A stretch of 64,000 nucleotides of DNA from Bipolaris cookei (GCA_002286855.1 NRSV01000092.1:25124-89123), one strand, 5' to 3'; positions 47,408-59,263 are shown, numbered from the stretch's first letter. The notes: generated by a model from the letters alone, not told the origin. Numbers and translations: made by a program.

Positions 47408-50015
47408 TCAGTATGTATGCAGCTGCGGGGGCCGGAAGAGCTGGTGGCTCTGTTCTATCATCATCTCAATGTTCTTAGATTCGTTCATCTCGAAATCGTG
47501 CATCAGCTCGATCTGCTGTTGCTGATTCAATCCTGTCCCTCTGGAGTCTTGGCTCCACGCTGGGTTGAGATAATCCGCCATTTCGTAGCCTTGATTGGCC
47601 GCATACGATTCATTGTAGAAAGGTGAGGCCATGGGCATGTTGTAGTTGTCTTGGGACGGCATGGTAAAACTTGGGTTCCAATGAGGTAGCTCCGCAAAGG
47701 TTGTAGGTAGCGAGTTGAATTGTGTGGTGGGTGGGTGAGTGTAAATGGGTATGCTGGAATCGACCGACGTTTTCGGGCTCATGTCATGGTAGGCCATGGA
47801 TGAAGGCTGTTGAGGTGATGCGTGCAATTCAGCCTGTTGCACAGTTGGCGCACTGGAAAATGGGGCGGGTGCATTCGCCTGTCCATTGCCGAAGTTGAAG
47901 AGCGGTTGATTGCTTGGTATGTAGCCGAACGGGGCTGTCACCCTGTCGGACGGTGTGCCCACGGATGCTGTAGACGCTGTTGCTGGGCTTGTGGTTCTTG
48001 ACCGGTTGATACCGTCTACGTTGCCGTTCGCTACTGAAGCAGTGTCGGATGGTGAGCTAGCTGAGATTGGGACATCGCCGTCTTTGTCGAAGATCTTCAT
48101 GCATGCGCTGATCAGGTTGTGGTACAGGCCAATAGCAGACTCGACACCGGGCCATCGTTCAGACGCCTGTTTGATCGATTCCATGGCGACTACGAGATGG
48201 CCTTCAACCTCTTCCCGACTATGAAGTTTTCGTACATCGGAGTAAGACAGAGTCCAGAGCATAGTGTTGATGCACATGAAAATGGATTGGGTAAATATCC
48301 AGGTGACGTCTACGCTCTTGGTCTCAATCTGCTTCATGGTCATGTAGATGTTGTATCGACATGCATCGAAGCAGCGGATGGCAGCGTTGACCGACGGTCG
48401 GGGAACTTGTGGAGAAGGGCGGTACATGAAGACGACCATGGTGTTGTATCGTCCAATGAACCTGAATGGTAAGTAAGCATTGGCGTATATTTCAACATGG
48501 AGGAGGTACATACCAAACTTTGTTCAAACCCGAGCCGCCGTCCATTTCCGGACTCGTGTCTCGCCAGGCCTCAATCTTTGCTAGCATCTGAGCAAACCAG
48601 GGGTGCTGATCATCTTTGGGCTCGGGTTTCTTCTTTTGGTACAGCATCTTGCGTATTTCGAGCTGCAACATGCGCATCTTATAGAAGTGTATGCCGATCC
48701 ATTTCTTGAGTGATGCCTGGGGCGCGGGCTTGATTCCTTCTCTGGTAATGTAACAGTCATCGACGAGCTCGCCAAATTTTACGTCAATGTGTTCGCGGCG
48801 CGTGGCAAAGTGGGCAGGGCGGCCGAGACTGTGTGATAGTCCATAGTCCATGGTAAGGATGCTCCAGAATAGACGCCTGCGCATGTCGACTTCCAGGGGG
48901 TCTGCTGAGCGCCCACCCGGGCCCATGGAAATGGTCTTCTCTTCGTGCAAGCCCAATGCTTGACACAGTCGCACGCCGAGGCCAATAATATAGTAGACGG
49001 CGGTTCTCGTAGGCGTTAGAAGAGAGTAGCCGGCTACTAGGCCAAAGCACTGCAGCGTCTTGAGGTTCATGGGCTTGATGGCGGCTTCGAAGTACTTGAG
49101 GGCTGCAAGATAGTAGCTGTCGGCCAAGCCAACCCACTGCGTGTCCATTTTCTGCAGGCTGATGGCAATGACCATGCGCAGGCAGTAGTTCTGATAAGGG
49201 TCTGTGGAGCCATTGTAGACATCGTCGACGTCCTTTGTAAAAGTGGGCTCGTGGAAGAGAGGGTACATGGGGTGCACTATCAGCAGTCAACTCATGCAGG
49301 CTTATCAAAAGGAAAGAGCAACGTGCCTTTGCAGTAGAAGAGCTCAACGAGCAGGTTGGTAAGCTCTCTGTTGGGCAGCTCCTCTGCCGCTACATCACTA
49401 ACCATGGGGTATATCTTGGACGTGGGCCGCTGGTCTTCTTGGGTGAAGGTGTCCTTGATGTCCTTTGCGCGCGAGTGTGGCACAATCTCGGAGATGCTCT
49501 TGGACTCTGTGAACTGCTTGGCCAGCTGCATGACGAGGCGCGTAATGGTGATGCCGCTCGAGGGGCCTAGGAACTTTGACTCGTCCGAGTCTTGGACGCG
49601 CACAGTAGCGGCCCCGCGCATGACATCCTCAGGGTCCGGCTCGGCATCGTCTCGCTCGAGGTCAGCCAGCTGCTTCTCGAGTTGACGGACTTTCTGCTGC
49701 AAGTGGACAACATAATTGCGCGGTATCTTGCGGCCTTTGGCAGGGTCGTAGTACTCGCAGTGCGAGTTTGTGCGCTCGCAAGGCCCGCACCGGGGGAGGC
49801 CAGGGTCGCAGCGTGTCTTGCGCTGGAGACGTGTCAGGCTGGCGCTATGGTTTTCACTGGGGAAGGATGCTTACAGTACGGCAGCGGCAGCAGGCCGTCA
49901 GGGTATGTGCTATACGGGACTGGGAACCGGTGGTGGTGGTGGAGGTGGTGGTGTCGTCGGGCGGGTGCGGGGCGGCTTCGGTACTTGTCTGTATCGCAGT
50001 CGGGGCGGCGTCCAT
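47408..50015 (-). CDS. Zn2Cys6 transcription factor with fungal_trans domain (A)
   Basis: Nuclear DNA-binding regulator; target pathway unknown. Four exons: 49875-50015, 49327-49822, 48514-49276 and 47408-48461, with introns of 52, 50 and 52 nt, give 817 residues in phase. The zinc cluster is split by intron 1: ACCRCRT joins RKTRCDPGLPRCGPCERT, at about residues 41-66. A basic linker and a coiled coil (VVHLQQKVRQLEKQLADLE) follow, as in dimeric members. The fungal_trans domain starts near KVHPMYPLFHEPTF and includes LCQALGLHEEKT and RRRLFWSILTMDYGLS. The tail is Ser/Gln/Pro-rich. Intron 2 has a GC donor (AAAG/GCACGT), needed to keep CKVHPMYP in frame. It faces away from a second Zn2Cys6 gene. 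Confidence 0.9.
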
Positions 50016-50917
50016 GGCTGCGCTCTCACCGTCCGGGCAGACACAGCAGCAGAGAGAGGGACAAGGGCGAGGATGGCGACGAGGGCGCAGTGTTTATGAT
50101 TGTTCTTCGGCCTGGCATGTGGGGAGAGGGCGAGCGTGCACGGCCATGGCCGGAGATGGTGCTGCGGCGGCGAGGGTGATGATGTGCTTTCTGCTGTGTT
50201 CCAGTGCCAGGGCCAATGCCAGGGCTAATAGTACCAGGACCGGCACGAATGCCAATGTCAGTGTCAGTGCCAGTGCCCAGTGCCAGTGCCAGTGCCAGTG
50301 CTAGTGCTTGCGGAAGCAGAGGAAGTGCAAGGACGGGCAAAAGAAACCAGGGCTGGCATGGGTGTAGGTAGTATGGCCTCCAAGGAAGGGTAGGCTGCGG
50401 CACCGCCACCCGTAGGCCTCGAACCTCGCAGCCAGCGCCCTCGCCATCCAATCCACAGCCCTCTTGTCACCTGCCAGCCAGCACTACCAACCGTCGCAAT
50501 AGGCGGCTCCTATGCCCCGTCCGGTACAAGCCTGAGCTGCCCGCTGCCCTACCCGTGGCGAGGTCACTGCTCAACACCACGCTATCTCCTCTGAGTACCA
50601 TACGTACCATACACTGCACTCCCCCCGGCACCGCATCCCCACCCTCCCACGCGACACTGCCACTCCTTGCTCTTCCCTGCGCTAGTCTGCCCGCTTGCAT
50701 TGCACCGAGCCCGCTGCTTGTGCCTGTGCCTGCTGCCGTCTCGTCTTGCCCCGTCTCACCACCACCCAGACCTCCACCACCCAGACCTCCACCAGTAGTG
50801 CCCAGTCGGGCCTTGACGTATCGCCCCACGTCCAAGCTAGCCCTCTCTCCCACTGACCTCCCTTGCAACCTCTCATGCTCCAACACTGCTGCTTGCCCAT
50901 TCCACATCTCCACAGCA
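50016..50917. promoter_or_regulatory. Shared upstream region of two divergent Zn2Cys6 genes
   Basis: About 900 bases between the two start codons. The left part carries a GTGCCA-type repeat; the right part is strongly C-rich on the plus strand. The plus frame is open from 50555 into TF B, but the added residues are Pro-rich filler and the zinc cluster follows ATG 50918 closely. Confidence 0.55.
50255..50307 (+). repeat. (AGTGCC)n-type short repeat
   Basis: About eight imperfect copies of a six-base AGTGCC unit, with looser versions back to 50200, in the shared upstream region of the two regulators. Confidence 0.8.
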
Positions 50918-53381
50918 ATGGTCCTTGAGACCCCGTTGCTCCGCGTGAGCAGGCCCGTCGCAGCCTGCTCCCGGTGCCGTGCTGCAAAAGTAAAGTGCGA
51001 CGGCAAGCTGCCCGCCTGCACTGCCTGTGAAAAGTCCAATCGGGCCTCGGAATGTTCAAGCACAAACGACCAGTTTGCCAGGGGCAAGGAACGCAGCTAT
51101 GTCGCTACTCTCGAGTCGAAAGTCGAGAAACTGGAGAAGAAGATCCAGGAAGCAAGAGCAAGGAGAAAGTCTTCGGTTATCGTCATGCACGACACGTCCG
51201 AGGACTCCACCCCACGCAGGGCCTCCACCGACACCCTAAAGGCAACCAAGCCCGTCAGCCAGCGTGCTGCTCGACAGAGAGAGGCTTCCGAGATTGACGA
51301 TCTGGTATCCGACTTCGGCCTTCTGTGAGTGCTGCCCATTGAGATCCCCATGCAAAGCTGCTGCTGACTCTCCAACCAGCGCCGTCAATGCCACTGCAAG
51401 AGACTTTTATGGCTTCACCACGGAAATGTCGTATGCTCGCCTTATCAGATCTGCCAGCACGAAAGAGCCTTTATCAGGTGACTTGATCAAGCCGCTGCCT
51501 CCAAGGTTCGCAGCCACTCCGCTCATTCAACACTATCTCAACAACGTCTTTACCCTTTGGCCCATCTTTGAAGAGGCCACCCTCTATTCATCCGTCGAGG
51601 CCGTCTATCAGCAAGGAAACAATTCCACTCCATGGGACCGATGGTGTGTCCGCATGGTCCTGGCTATTGCCTGTCTCTCCCAATCAGAATCCAGGGGAGA
51701 CAATCACTACACAGATGCAGTGGGACACATGATTGCTGCACTCGACAATGCCGAAGAGGTTCTCCATCCGGGATACATTGCCAGTATTCAAGCTCTGGTT
51801 CTCTGGACCATATACGCCACAATGGACCCTCACCACTTCGACAGCTGGACACTCGTAGGCGCGGCTTCCAGAGCAATGGTTGACCTTGGTATCCACCAGG
51901 ACCCCTCCAAGAACGTAGCCATATCCCGCACAAAACTAGAATTACGGCGCCGGGTATATTGGTGTGTGTACTCCTTAGACAGGTAAGCGTGCACATGACC
52001 AGCCCTACATCCTTCATACTGACTTGCATGCAGATCTACTTCACTCGTCCAAACGCGCGCCTTCTCCTTCTCAGATGAAGCTGCAAACGTAGCTTTCCCC
52101 TTTTACAGCACGCCCATGTCCCCAAAATACTCGTCTCCCCAGTCGCACCTCTTCCAGCAATCATTCGATACTGCCATTGATCTGTTCAAGATTCGCGAAA
52201 TCCAGTCAGAGTGGTACATGGACCTGTTCCAGTCCGGACGTGAGCCCTGGCCAGATCCTTACCAATACATCTGGAAGCAGTACAACAGAATGGCCGACTG
52301 GTTCCAAGATATGCCGCAGAGTACATTGCCGGCAGTCAAGTCTTTCTTCGAACTGGAGTTGCTCTACAGCTATGTCTACATTCTGTCGCCCAACCCGCGT
52401 ATACCCCATATCCACGAATATGCCCAGCGCCTAATCTTTGAGCATTGTATCGCCTACGCGACCAACCTCCTCGCCGTCTTGGACAAGCCCTCCCACACTG
52501 TCAAGCCACCAGTAACATACTACGATGCCATGCGCGCATACATGACCGGTCGCCAATTCGTCGATGTTTTATCTCGAAATCTCGAGGTCATCCTCGATGC
52601 GAGACCGGTGGTACCTCCTGCACCGGCGGCGGGTACACAAGTGGAGTCGGAAGATCCCCTTGCCCCACCCACGCAGGTCAATGCACCCCCCTTCCCTAGT
52701 TCCTCTCCGGCAGAAGGACAGTCACTACCATTAGATCCGACTACCCGAGCCATCAATGCGCTCAACGATTACACAACGCTACTCTCTAGGTTCGGACTAA
52801 GATTTGGTTTCATACACTGGCGCGACCGATTCCAACGCGAATCAGCGTCTCTTTTAGCACAGCTTCATCAGCGCAGTCAGGCAGCGCCAACGACTTATTC
52901 TCCGCAATGGGGATCAATGCCATCTTTGTCGCCGCAACCGCCGCAGTTGATGTATTCAAATCTGCCAGCGACGCCGCCCAGTCTCTTTCCTCAGCAGACA
53001 AGTCCCTATGCTAGCTCACTTTCATACAACAACTCGTATGATGGCTCCGCGCAAAGTCCGCAGCAGCATGGTATGGCATACGATGCCAGCCCAAGCCAAC
53101 AGACATGGGCGACCCCATCTCCTCAGCTAGTGCCTGAGCTTCCACAACCTTCGGGCGGCCAGACAAGAAGGGCAATGGTCTACGGACCCGGTATTCCAGT
53201 GAATACAACCCGAGGCCGTAGTCCTGCGGCATCCTCTTCACCGGCGCATGACATGAGTAATGGCTGGGTTCAACAAGACCAGCAACACTCAGACACCAAT
53301 AGTTATTTCCAAGTACCGCCATCTATGCCGCAACAGAGCAGCGGCTCCTGGGGCCAGAGTTCACCCGACAACTGGAACTGA
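50918..53381 (+). CDS. Zn2Cys6 transcription factor with fungal_trans domain (B)
   Basis: Nuclear regulator; targets unknown. Exons 50918-51324, 51380-51982 and 52034-53381 with introns of 55 and 51 nt give 785 residues. The zinc cluster is close to the N-terminus: Cys 17, 20, 27, 34, 37 and 46 (ACSRCRAAKVKCDGKLPAC). A coiled coil follows (VATLESKVEKLEKKIQEA). The joins restore FGLLAVNATARDFYGF and YSLDRSTSLVQTRAFSF. The fungal_trans region includes HYLNNVFTLWPIFEEATLY, RAMVDLGIHQD and LELRRRVYWCVYSLDR. The last 220 residues are Pro/Ser/Gln/Tyr-rich and disordered, like an activation region. Not a close copy of TF A: linker and coiled coil differ, so they are not a recent tandem duplicate. 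Confidence 0.9.
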
Positions 53382-54397
53382 ATCGCATAAGACCATTGGG
53401 GCGAACGTATCCAGTAGAAAAAAAAATATCTAGACTAGCCGATTGCGCTTCGTATAGAGCTTCTGCCGACGCAGCATGCATGTGCCTGCCATTTTCGCCG
53501 ATCAAGACCGGCGCTTTCCACATGTAACGGACTGGACAGTTCGGCTGTATGACTAGCGTCTTGCTCGTGCAACTAGTGGGGAAAACGGAAGCGAGACATG
53601 TCACCCGGAGAAGGAGCGGAGATGATGGCAATGGAATGAGAAAAAAGAAACTCTTCGCGAACTGGGCGTTTTGTAGTGACCCTGGATAACTTCATGGGTG
53701 TTGACGATGATTTTTGTACGATTGCATACACATATATATATATATGTGTGTGTGTGTGCCGTAATAGGGGGTCGGACTAAAGTCTGAGAGACTATTGTCC
53801 GACGGGTGTCACACAGAATATATGCCGCAAGAAGTTAATGGAGCGGCATCACACGAATAGACAGTTTGATGGCGTATGACGTGCACGATATATCAGTAAT
53901 CAATGCTGTTTTCCATATTTCCCTTTTTGGGATATACGTTTCTATCTTTAATGCGGATTGCGGGAGCCAACTAGAACGAGATACGATGTTTGCCACGTGG
54001 TATATCTCTCAAGTCTTTAACATGTGATCGAGGGTTGCATAATACTGGGTTTAACAGTGACTAGTAGCTTTGGGATACCGGGTACCAGAACAACGCCCAT
54101 GCTACCAACCAGGAGCGAGATGTTTTTGCCTGCATGTGTTATCGTGTTCAAATAAGATCGACAGGGACCAAAATGACATCCCCACTTGAACAAATCGCGG
54201 GGCACACACACACACACCCCACCCCGCCGCTATCTCTGCGCAGCTCCCATTAACGAATCCCACTCCCGATAACATGGCTTACTACATTCCCGTGTGCACA
54301 TTTTGATATAGTACAACAGCCCACTTGCTGTTTCTACCTAGACCTCCTTGATCTTCCTTTCTCGCCAAAAGCTCTGAACAATCAACCTCACTACGCA
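53382..54397. other. Intergenic, 1 kb, with simple repeats
   Basis: No gene supported. Contains an (AT)n(GT)n microsatellite at about 53732-53758 and a (CA)n tract at about 54203-54217. It is the upstream region of the DUF4202 gene. Confidence 0.5.
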
Positions 54398-54985
54398 ATG
54401 TCCACACCCTACGACCGCGCCCTCAGCGCCATCGACGCCGCGCACGCCCTCGACCCCAACAAAATCGACCTCAACGGCACCTCCGTCCCTTACGAACTCC
54501 ACTACGCCCAAAAATGCACCGCCTACCTCTCCCAACGCGCCCCTTCCGCCTCCGAAACCCTCCACCTCGCTATCCGCGCCCAGCACTTCCGCCGCTGGGA
54601 AGTGCCCCGCTCATCCTACCCGCAAACACGGCCTGGCTACCACGCTTGGCGCACGTTCCTCAAAAAACGGCAGGCCGAACTCGTAACTCAAATCTGTCTA
54701 GAAGCCGGGTACAACCAGGCAGATGCTGAGCGTGTGGGCGCGCTGATACGCAAAGAGGATTTAAAGGAAGATGAGGAAACGCAAGTGCTAGAAGACGTGG
54801 CGTGTCTTGTTTTTCTGGATGATCAATTTGAGGCGTTTGAACGGGAGCATGATGAGGACAAGATTATTGGAATACTAAGGAAGACGTGGGGGAAGATGAC
54901 GGAGCGAGGGCATGAGTTGGCGTTGGGGATAGAGATGGGGGGCAGGAGGGGGGAGGTGCTGAAGAAGGCTTTAGAGGGGAGTTAG
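54398..54985 (+). CDS. DUF4202 family protein
   Basis: Single exon of 195 residues, the normal length for this family of unknown function, found in fungi and bacteria. The N-terminus reads PYDRALSAIDAAHALDPN. The HD-like core includes ELHYAQKCTAYL, AIRAQHFRRWEVPRSSYP and RPGYHAWRTFLKKRQAEL. VLEDVACLVFLDDQFEAF follows. His and Arg positions are those conserved in the family as I recall it. No signal peptide. The coding strand is C-rich at the 5' half and G-rich at the 3' half, as in the POA1-like gene. Confidence 0.87.
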   Translation: MSTPYDRALSAIDAAHALDPNKIDLNGTSVPYELHYAQKCTAYLSQRAPSASETLHLAIRAQHFRRWEVPRSSYPQTRPGYHAWRTFLKKRQAELVTQICLEAGYNQADAERVGALIRKEDLKEDEETQVLEDVACLVFLDDQFEAFEREHDEDKIIGILRKTWGKMTERGHELALGIEMGGRRGEVLKKALEGS

Positions 54986-55090
54986 GAGTGGGGTGGTGTA
55001 TATGAGACTGTTGGGTTGGGTTTGAAAGGGGTTTGAAGGGGGGTTTTATTTTGAGCCGAGAGAAATATTATATATGGGATTCAAGGTTGA

Positions 55091-55291
55091 TTAAGCTCCT
55101 CCTTCCCGCTTTGCGTACTCCTCTTCAATCGCTTCTTCGTAACGTCGCTCTGCTTCTTTTTCTTCCTCTGTCTTTTGTGCTTGGGTGGCGCTGGCTACGC
55201 TTTGTGTTGATGGGTTTCCCACGCTTTGTGCTGTCTCTGCCGTGGTAGAGGATGTAGTTTGTTGCGTTGTTGAAGGCATGGGGACAGGCAT
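55091..55291 (-). CDS. Small conserved fungal protein ending YAKREGGA
   Basis: Single exon, 66 residues. A Ser/Thr/Gln-rich N-terminal half (MPVPMPSTTQQ) precedes a charged helix (EEEKEAERRYEEAIEEEYAKREGGA). I recall similar short ascomycete proteins with the same ...EYAKREGGA ending, function unknown. No signal peptide or membrane segment. Convergent with the DUF4202 gene, 105 bases apart. Confidence 0.65.
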   Translation of the reverse strand: MPVPMPSTTQQTTSSTTAETAQSVGNPSTQSVASATQAQKTEEEKEAERRYEEAIEEEYAKREGGA

Positions 55292-56280
55292 TTTTTGGTT
55301 GGTTGGTTTGGGAGAAGTAGTGGTTGTTTTCAGGTTTATTTGAGTGATGATGAGGTAGAGGTTGTGTGCTGGAGAGAATGATGGATGGAAGATGTGGGTG
55401 TAAAAGGTGCATATATAGACGGGTTGTGCGACATCATTGTGGCGGTGCAGGTGTGGCTGGAAGCTTCTCGATGGCGGTGATTCGCCACTTCTATTCTAGA
55501 TTTTGTGCTGCGGCGGTTAAGTTGTGGCTTGGCACAGTGTGCTGCAAGCTTCATGTGATTATGTGGACTGCTGATTAGTAGAGTCGCTAAAGGAATGTTT
55601 GGGAATTGCAGATCTACGGGTCTCAACGGATATGCCGGTCGTAATACTACTGAATGTTTTATTGCGAAAGTTGCGCTATTTCAAGGTTTAGATATTGTAA
55701 ATCTGCCGGCTTTGCTACTTGCTGCTATTACACACCCGGGTCCAAGACAAGTGCAACGTTCTCAAAGACGACACAGGAACGTTTGTTGATCTGGCAGTTT
55801 GAGAGATAGATGCGACATCTTAGTGCCTGCAACATGGAAACTAGGGTCAAGTACTAGCACTGCAGGAAAATTCGGATTCCATCAAATTTATCGATATATT
55901 TATGCACTTTTGTCGATATCCCGAGGTTTTGGTATTAAGATCAATTTCCCGATTCTAGGCCTTCCGCCTGCCGCTTCCAAGATAAGCGAATAAACGAGCG
56001 ACAATATACATGCAGCACTATTCATTAAAAGAATCGTTAGCGCTTATACATAATACATGGGTAGTGTAGAGCTTTTCCGGTAACGACACCTGCAACTAGC
56101 ATCTGATCGGCTGTTCGCGCTGAGACGCTCCGTTATGCAATGCAGGGCTGGCCATCCGCTCACACTTCAGGCTGTATGCTCGGCTGTTCAAGTCCGCCTG
56201 AAATTTGTCTTTTGTGTGTGAATAAAAACACTGACTCTCGTCTTTATATTCCATCTCAATTTATCTGTCGAGTTTTACGC
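55292..56280. other. Intergenic at the edge of the transposon-rich end
   Basis: About 1 kb, AT-richer to the right. No supported gene; small ORFs look incidental. Confidence 0.45.
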
Positions 56281-56555
56281 ATGAAAAGTGCGTCCACGTT
56301 AGGATACGGTTGTTTCATGCTCTTGACTCTTGCCAGCTGCTAGCAACAAGTCTGGTGGCTGCCGTTCCCCTCGATTCACCGCCGGCTTCAATTATCAACA
56401 TAGATCCGATCGTTGAACCCCTCGAAGCTCTTGCTCAACTGCAGCAGCATTCCTATGAAACGCTTAAACAGAGGGAGAGTGTCTCCAAAAGGGATTTTGA
56501 AAGGCTGCTATTTGGCCACTGCAACCATACGGAGAGGCTGACAAGTCCTCTGTAG
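56281..56555 (+). pseudogene. Possible frameshifted small secreted protein gene
   Basis: ATG 56281 opens a hydrophobic lead (MKSASTLGYGCFMLLTLASC) that stops at TAG 56341-56343. In the +2 frame the sequence continues as hydrophobic LLATSLVAAVPL and then 60 polar residues, including a dibasic KR that could be a Kex2 site, to a stop at 56553-56555. One base lost or gained near 56340 would give a signal-peptide protein of about 90 residues. An intron cannot explain it, because the only acceptor nearby (CTTGCCAG) would leave about 28 nt. The coding nature of the second part is not proven. Confidence 0.35.
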
Positions 56556-57115
56556 ACACTTGTTTCCATTCATTAACGTTGAAAAGGGAATAACGTCCAT
56601 CCCTACGTGCCGGGACGCACGGTGTAACGGGACACTTCCTCTTCCGGACCCTCGGACTGTCTACAGCGCGCCTGCCTATAAGCAAGCACAATGCGCATCT
56701 ACTCTGTATCACTTGCTCTTCTAGTATATCGGCTTCCGACTCGAAAAAGCTCGTTATTAACTGTGCTGTTATTCGTTCCCTTAACGCCGTCTCCCAACTC
56801 TTCTCTACCGTGTCCGTACACCTGGCGCACATGTTCAGCTGACGCACACCCCAACACTATAACAATCAGCTCATACATGAGGTTATTGAGCTACATCACA
56901 AAGCTATATATACGTAATATTTTGGTGGATTACTAAATAGACTCTTGTAAACAGTTTGTACTACCTGAATTTTGACGGAAGAGTGATGGTGCGGCCACGT
57001 GACGTGGTGCGCCGTGGTTCTGGCGATGCAGCCCGTACGGCTGCACCAGACGTTGCACCACTGATTGCACCACCACCACTAATCTTCTGGCGTTTCTGAG
57101 GCTTAGATAGAGCTC
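56556..57115. other. Intergenic, left flank of the pogo remnant
   Basis: A minus-strand open frame (56847-56464) has a Cys-containing stretch, SRCALCLLIGRR...KCPV, reminiscent of fragments of repeat-borne proteins, but I cannot assign it. A CCACGTGACGTGG string lies at 56996-57008. The left end of the pogo element was not found. Confidence 0.35.
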
Positions 57116-58394
57116 TTAAAGCTTTACGCTTGCCTTTTTGGGAAGTTTGGATAGTTTTTTGACGGTCTCTCTCCTTTTTTTACGCTGGTTTTCGGCCCTC
57201 TTTGCGGCGGCATTGGCAGCTCTCTCGGCCATCTCCCTCTGCCGTCTTTTCCTCGCCTTCACCCTCTCCTCTGCCCTCTCCTTGGCAAGCTTTTGCTTTA
57301 GCAGCTTATTAACTTCTGGAAGACGCTTTGTCTCAGCTTTTTCAAGCTCTTTTTGATGTTCTTCTGCCTCTCTGGTGGCTAGAGTGGCCCAAGCTTGGCG
57401 TACACTTCGAGGTGAGTAGAATGTAGCTCCACCAGTACGCCGATTTGACACAGGAAGCGGGAGGGCTTTACCATGGCTCTTACGCTTATTTTTGGTGGCA
57501 AGAGATGCCTGTAACTCCTGTATTTCTAGCTTCTGAAGCTTGCTTTTGGTGGTGAGCCGATGGATCGCTGCCGTGAGCTCTCTAGCCACATTCTCGCTGG
57601 TTTCCTTCACTGCTTCTGCCAGCAATCATTGTATATGGGCCCAATCAGTTGGAGAGTTGAGATAGAGCTTCTTGATCGGCCTGATCGGTCTGCTCGGGTG
57701 GTGTATGGAGCTGAAACTTGATCAGCACTGGGCTCGGATCCCTTGGCCATACGCCTGTGGCTTTGAAGCTTGATAGTATATTCTTTCCAGTGAAGCTTCT
57801 AGTGTATGCCGACCAGAAGAGGTGAAGAAAGTCTGCTTTCCGCACTGGTAATCGGCCCTGGCTGGCTTGTTGATGCCGGGTAAGTTCGGACGAATAGGCA
57901 GCTGGAAGTGGCCCGAACAAGCCAACATCTAATGGCTGAAGCGTATGGGTTGAATGGGGTGGAAATACAGCTATAATAATCCGAGTTTTGGTGGCGTACT
58001 CAATAAACTTCATCGTAACATGGCTCCCATGGCCGTCAAGTATGAGAAGGCGCCATTTCCTTCGAGCTTTGGCCTTAGTATACCGATTAAATACGTCACG
58101 TAACCATGCCAGCCCGTAGTCGTCATTGGTCCAGCCAGATGATGTAGATGCCACATGAGCCAGGTGTTCACTGGCCCGTATATTATCTACCCGAGTATCC
58201 CGAATGTTACCACTCTTGGCAGCGTAGATGATAGCTAGTGAAAGAGCTGATCCATCGGCACAAATAGTGGCTAAGATAGTTATCCACTCTCTGTTACCAT
58301 CGTGCAGCACTCCAGTCACCGCCACCGTCCTAGTATAGTCAGCAGCTATCCGAGGCACCGGTGCCGTCGTCTTCATCGTTTCTAGGTGTCCCAT
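57116..58394 (-). pseudogene. Truncated pogo/Fot-like DDE transposase
   Basis: Remnant of a Tc1-mariner superfamily (pogo/Fot/Pot) transposase. The DDE_1 core is readable from 58394: DGNREWITILATICADGSAL, then LLILDGHGSHVTMKFIEY with the second Asp, and FPPHSTHTLQPLDVGLFGPL with the third. The N-terminal CENP-B/HTH DNA-binding half is missing, since the frame ends where the Myb-like gene of the next element starts. After TGA at 57645-57647 the C-terminal Lys/Glu-rich tail continues in another frame (57625-57116), with a further stop at the join. So it is 5'-truncated, frameshifted and inactive. Confidence 0.85.
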
Positions 58395-58408
58395 TCCGGG
58401 GGCCGCGA

Positions 58409-59263
58409 ATGCTGTGGACGATAGAGATGGAGGAAGCGTTGATATCCTCGCTCCAGCAGGCTACTCGGGCGGGGAAAAGGGCGGATAACTCCTTCAAAAA
58501 GCAGGCTTTAGAGGCTGCCAAGGACGCTGTCAATCGGGTTACTACTACTCCGGTGTCAGTTAAGCAATGTCAATCAAAGATTGAGTCATACAAGAAAGAC
58601 TGGAAGGTGTGAGAGACACTGACGACGCAGTCAGGCTTCAGTATGGACGACAAGGGTGTCGTTACTGGTGACGAAGGCGCACTGGATTATTACTTTGATC
58701 AACATCCAGAAGCCACAAAATTTCGGTGTAGACCACTGCGGTTTGCAGAGGAGCTGCGGCAGCTGTTCTGTGGCTACCTAGCGACAGGCAGCCACGTTGT
58801 GACACCCGACGAGCTGGCAACTAGCTCAGTATCTAGCTCACCTCCACCAAGTTTGTCTAGTATATCAGCTGATGAGAATCGAGGTCGTAAACGTTCGGCG
58901 TCGGGATCGTCGTCGCAGCGGCGGAGGGTAGCATCGAGAGTATCTAGTCCTGAACGTCAGCAATCAAATTTTGGTGGAGGGCTTGCGGAGCAACTTTTCG
59001 TACTTGCTTCGAAGATGCCGACTGACTATAGGCCAGCGGCGATGCATATACTAATGGAGGAGTACTCTAGCCTGCCTGACGAGCTTATTGTGACGTTGTG
59101 TGATCGGCTTAGGGATGAGCATAATGCCCAGATGGTTACTCGTTTTTCCCTGGGGATGAGGCGGTTTGGGGTGCGGCAGGAGCTTACTGAAGCAAAAAGT
59201 CAGTTAGTAGGTCGCGGATACTTAACGGAGGAAGAGTTTGAGAGGGTAATTAGTAGTATCTAG
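58409..59263 (+). pseudogene. Myb/SANT-like accessory protein of Harbinger, one nonsense codon
   Basis: The DNA-binding helper that accompanies PIF/Harbinger transposases. The Myb/SANT-like domain begins MLWTIEMEEALISSLQQA and includes CQSKIESYKKDWKV. At 58610-58612 a TGA interrupts the frame, which continues in the same register as ETLTTQSGFSMDDKGV to 59263. In this position the family has Trp (KVWxxL), so TGG to TGA is the simple explanation. A Ser-rich region and a helical C-terminus (ELTEAKSQLVGRGYLTEEEF) follow. Confidence 0.8.

Noticed and set aside
56464..56847. 127-codon minus-strand ORF with CALC...KCPV
   Set aside because: Faintly like fragments of repeat-borne or telomere-linked helicase proteins, but no helicase motif and no ATG near its start; not assignable.
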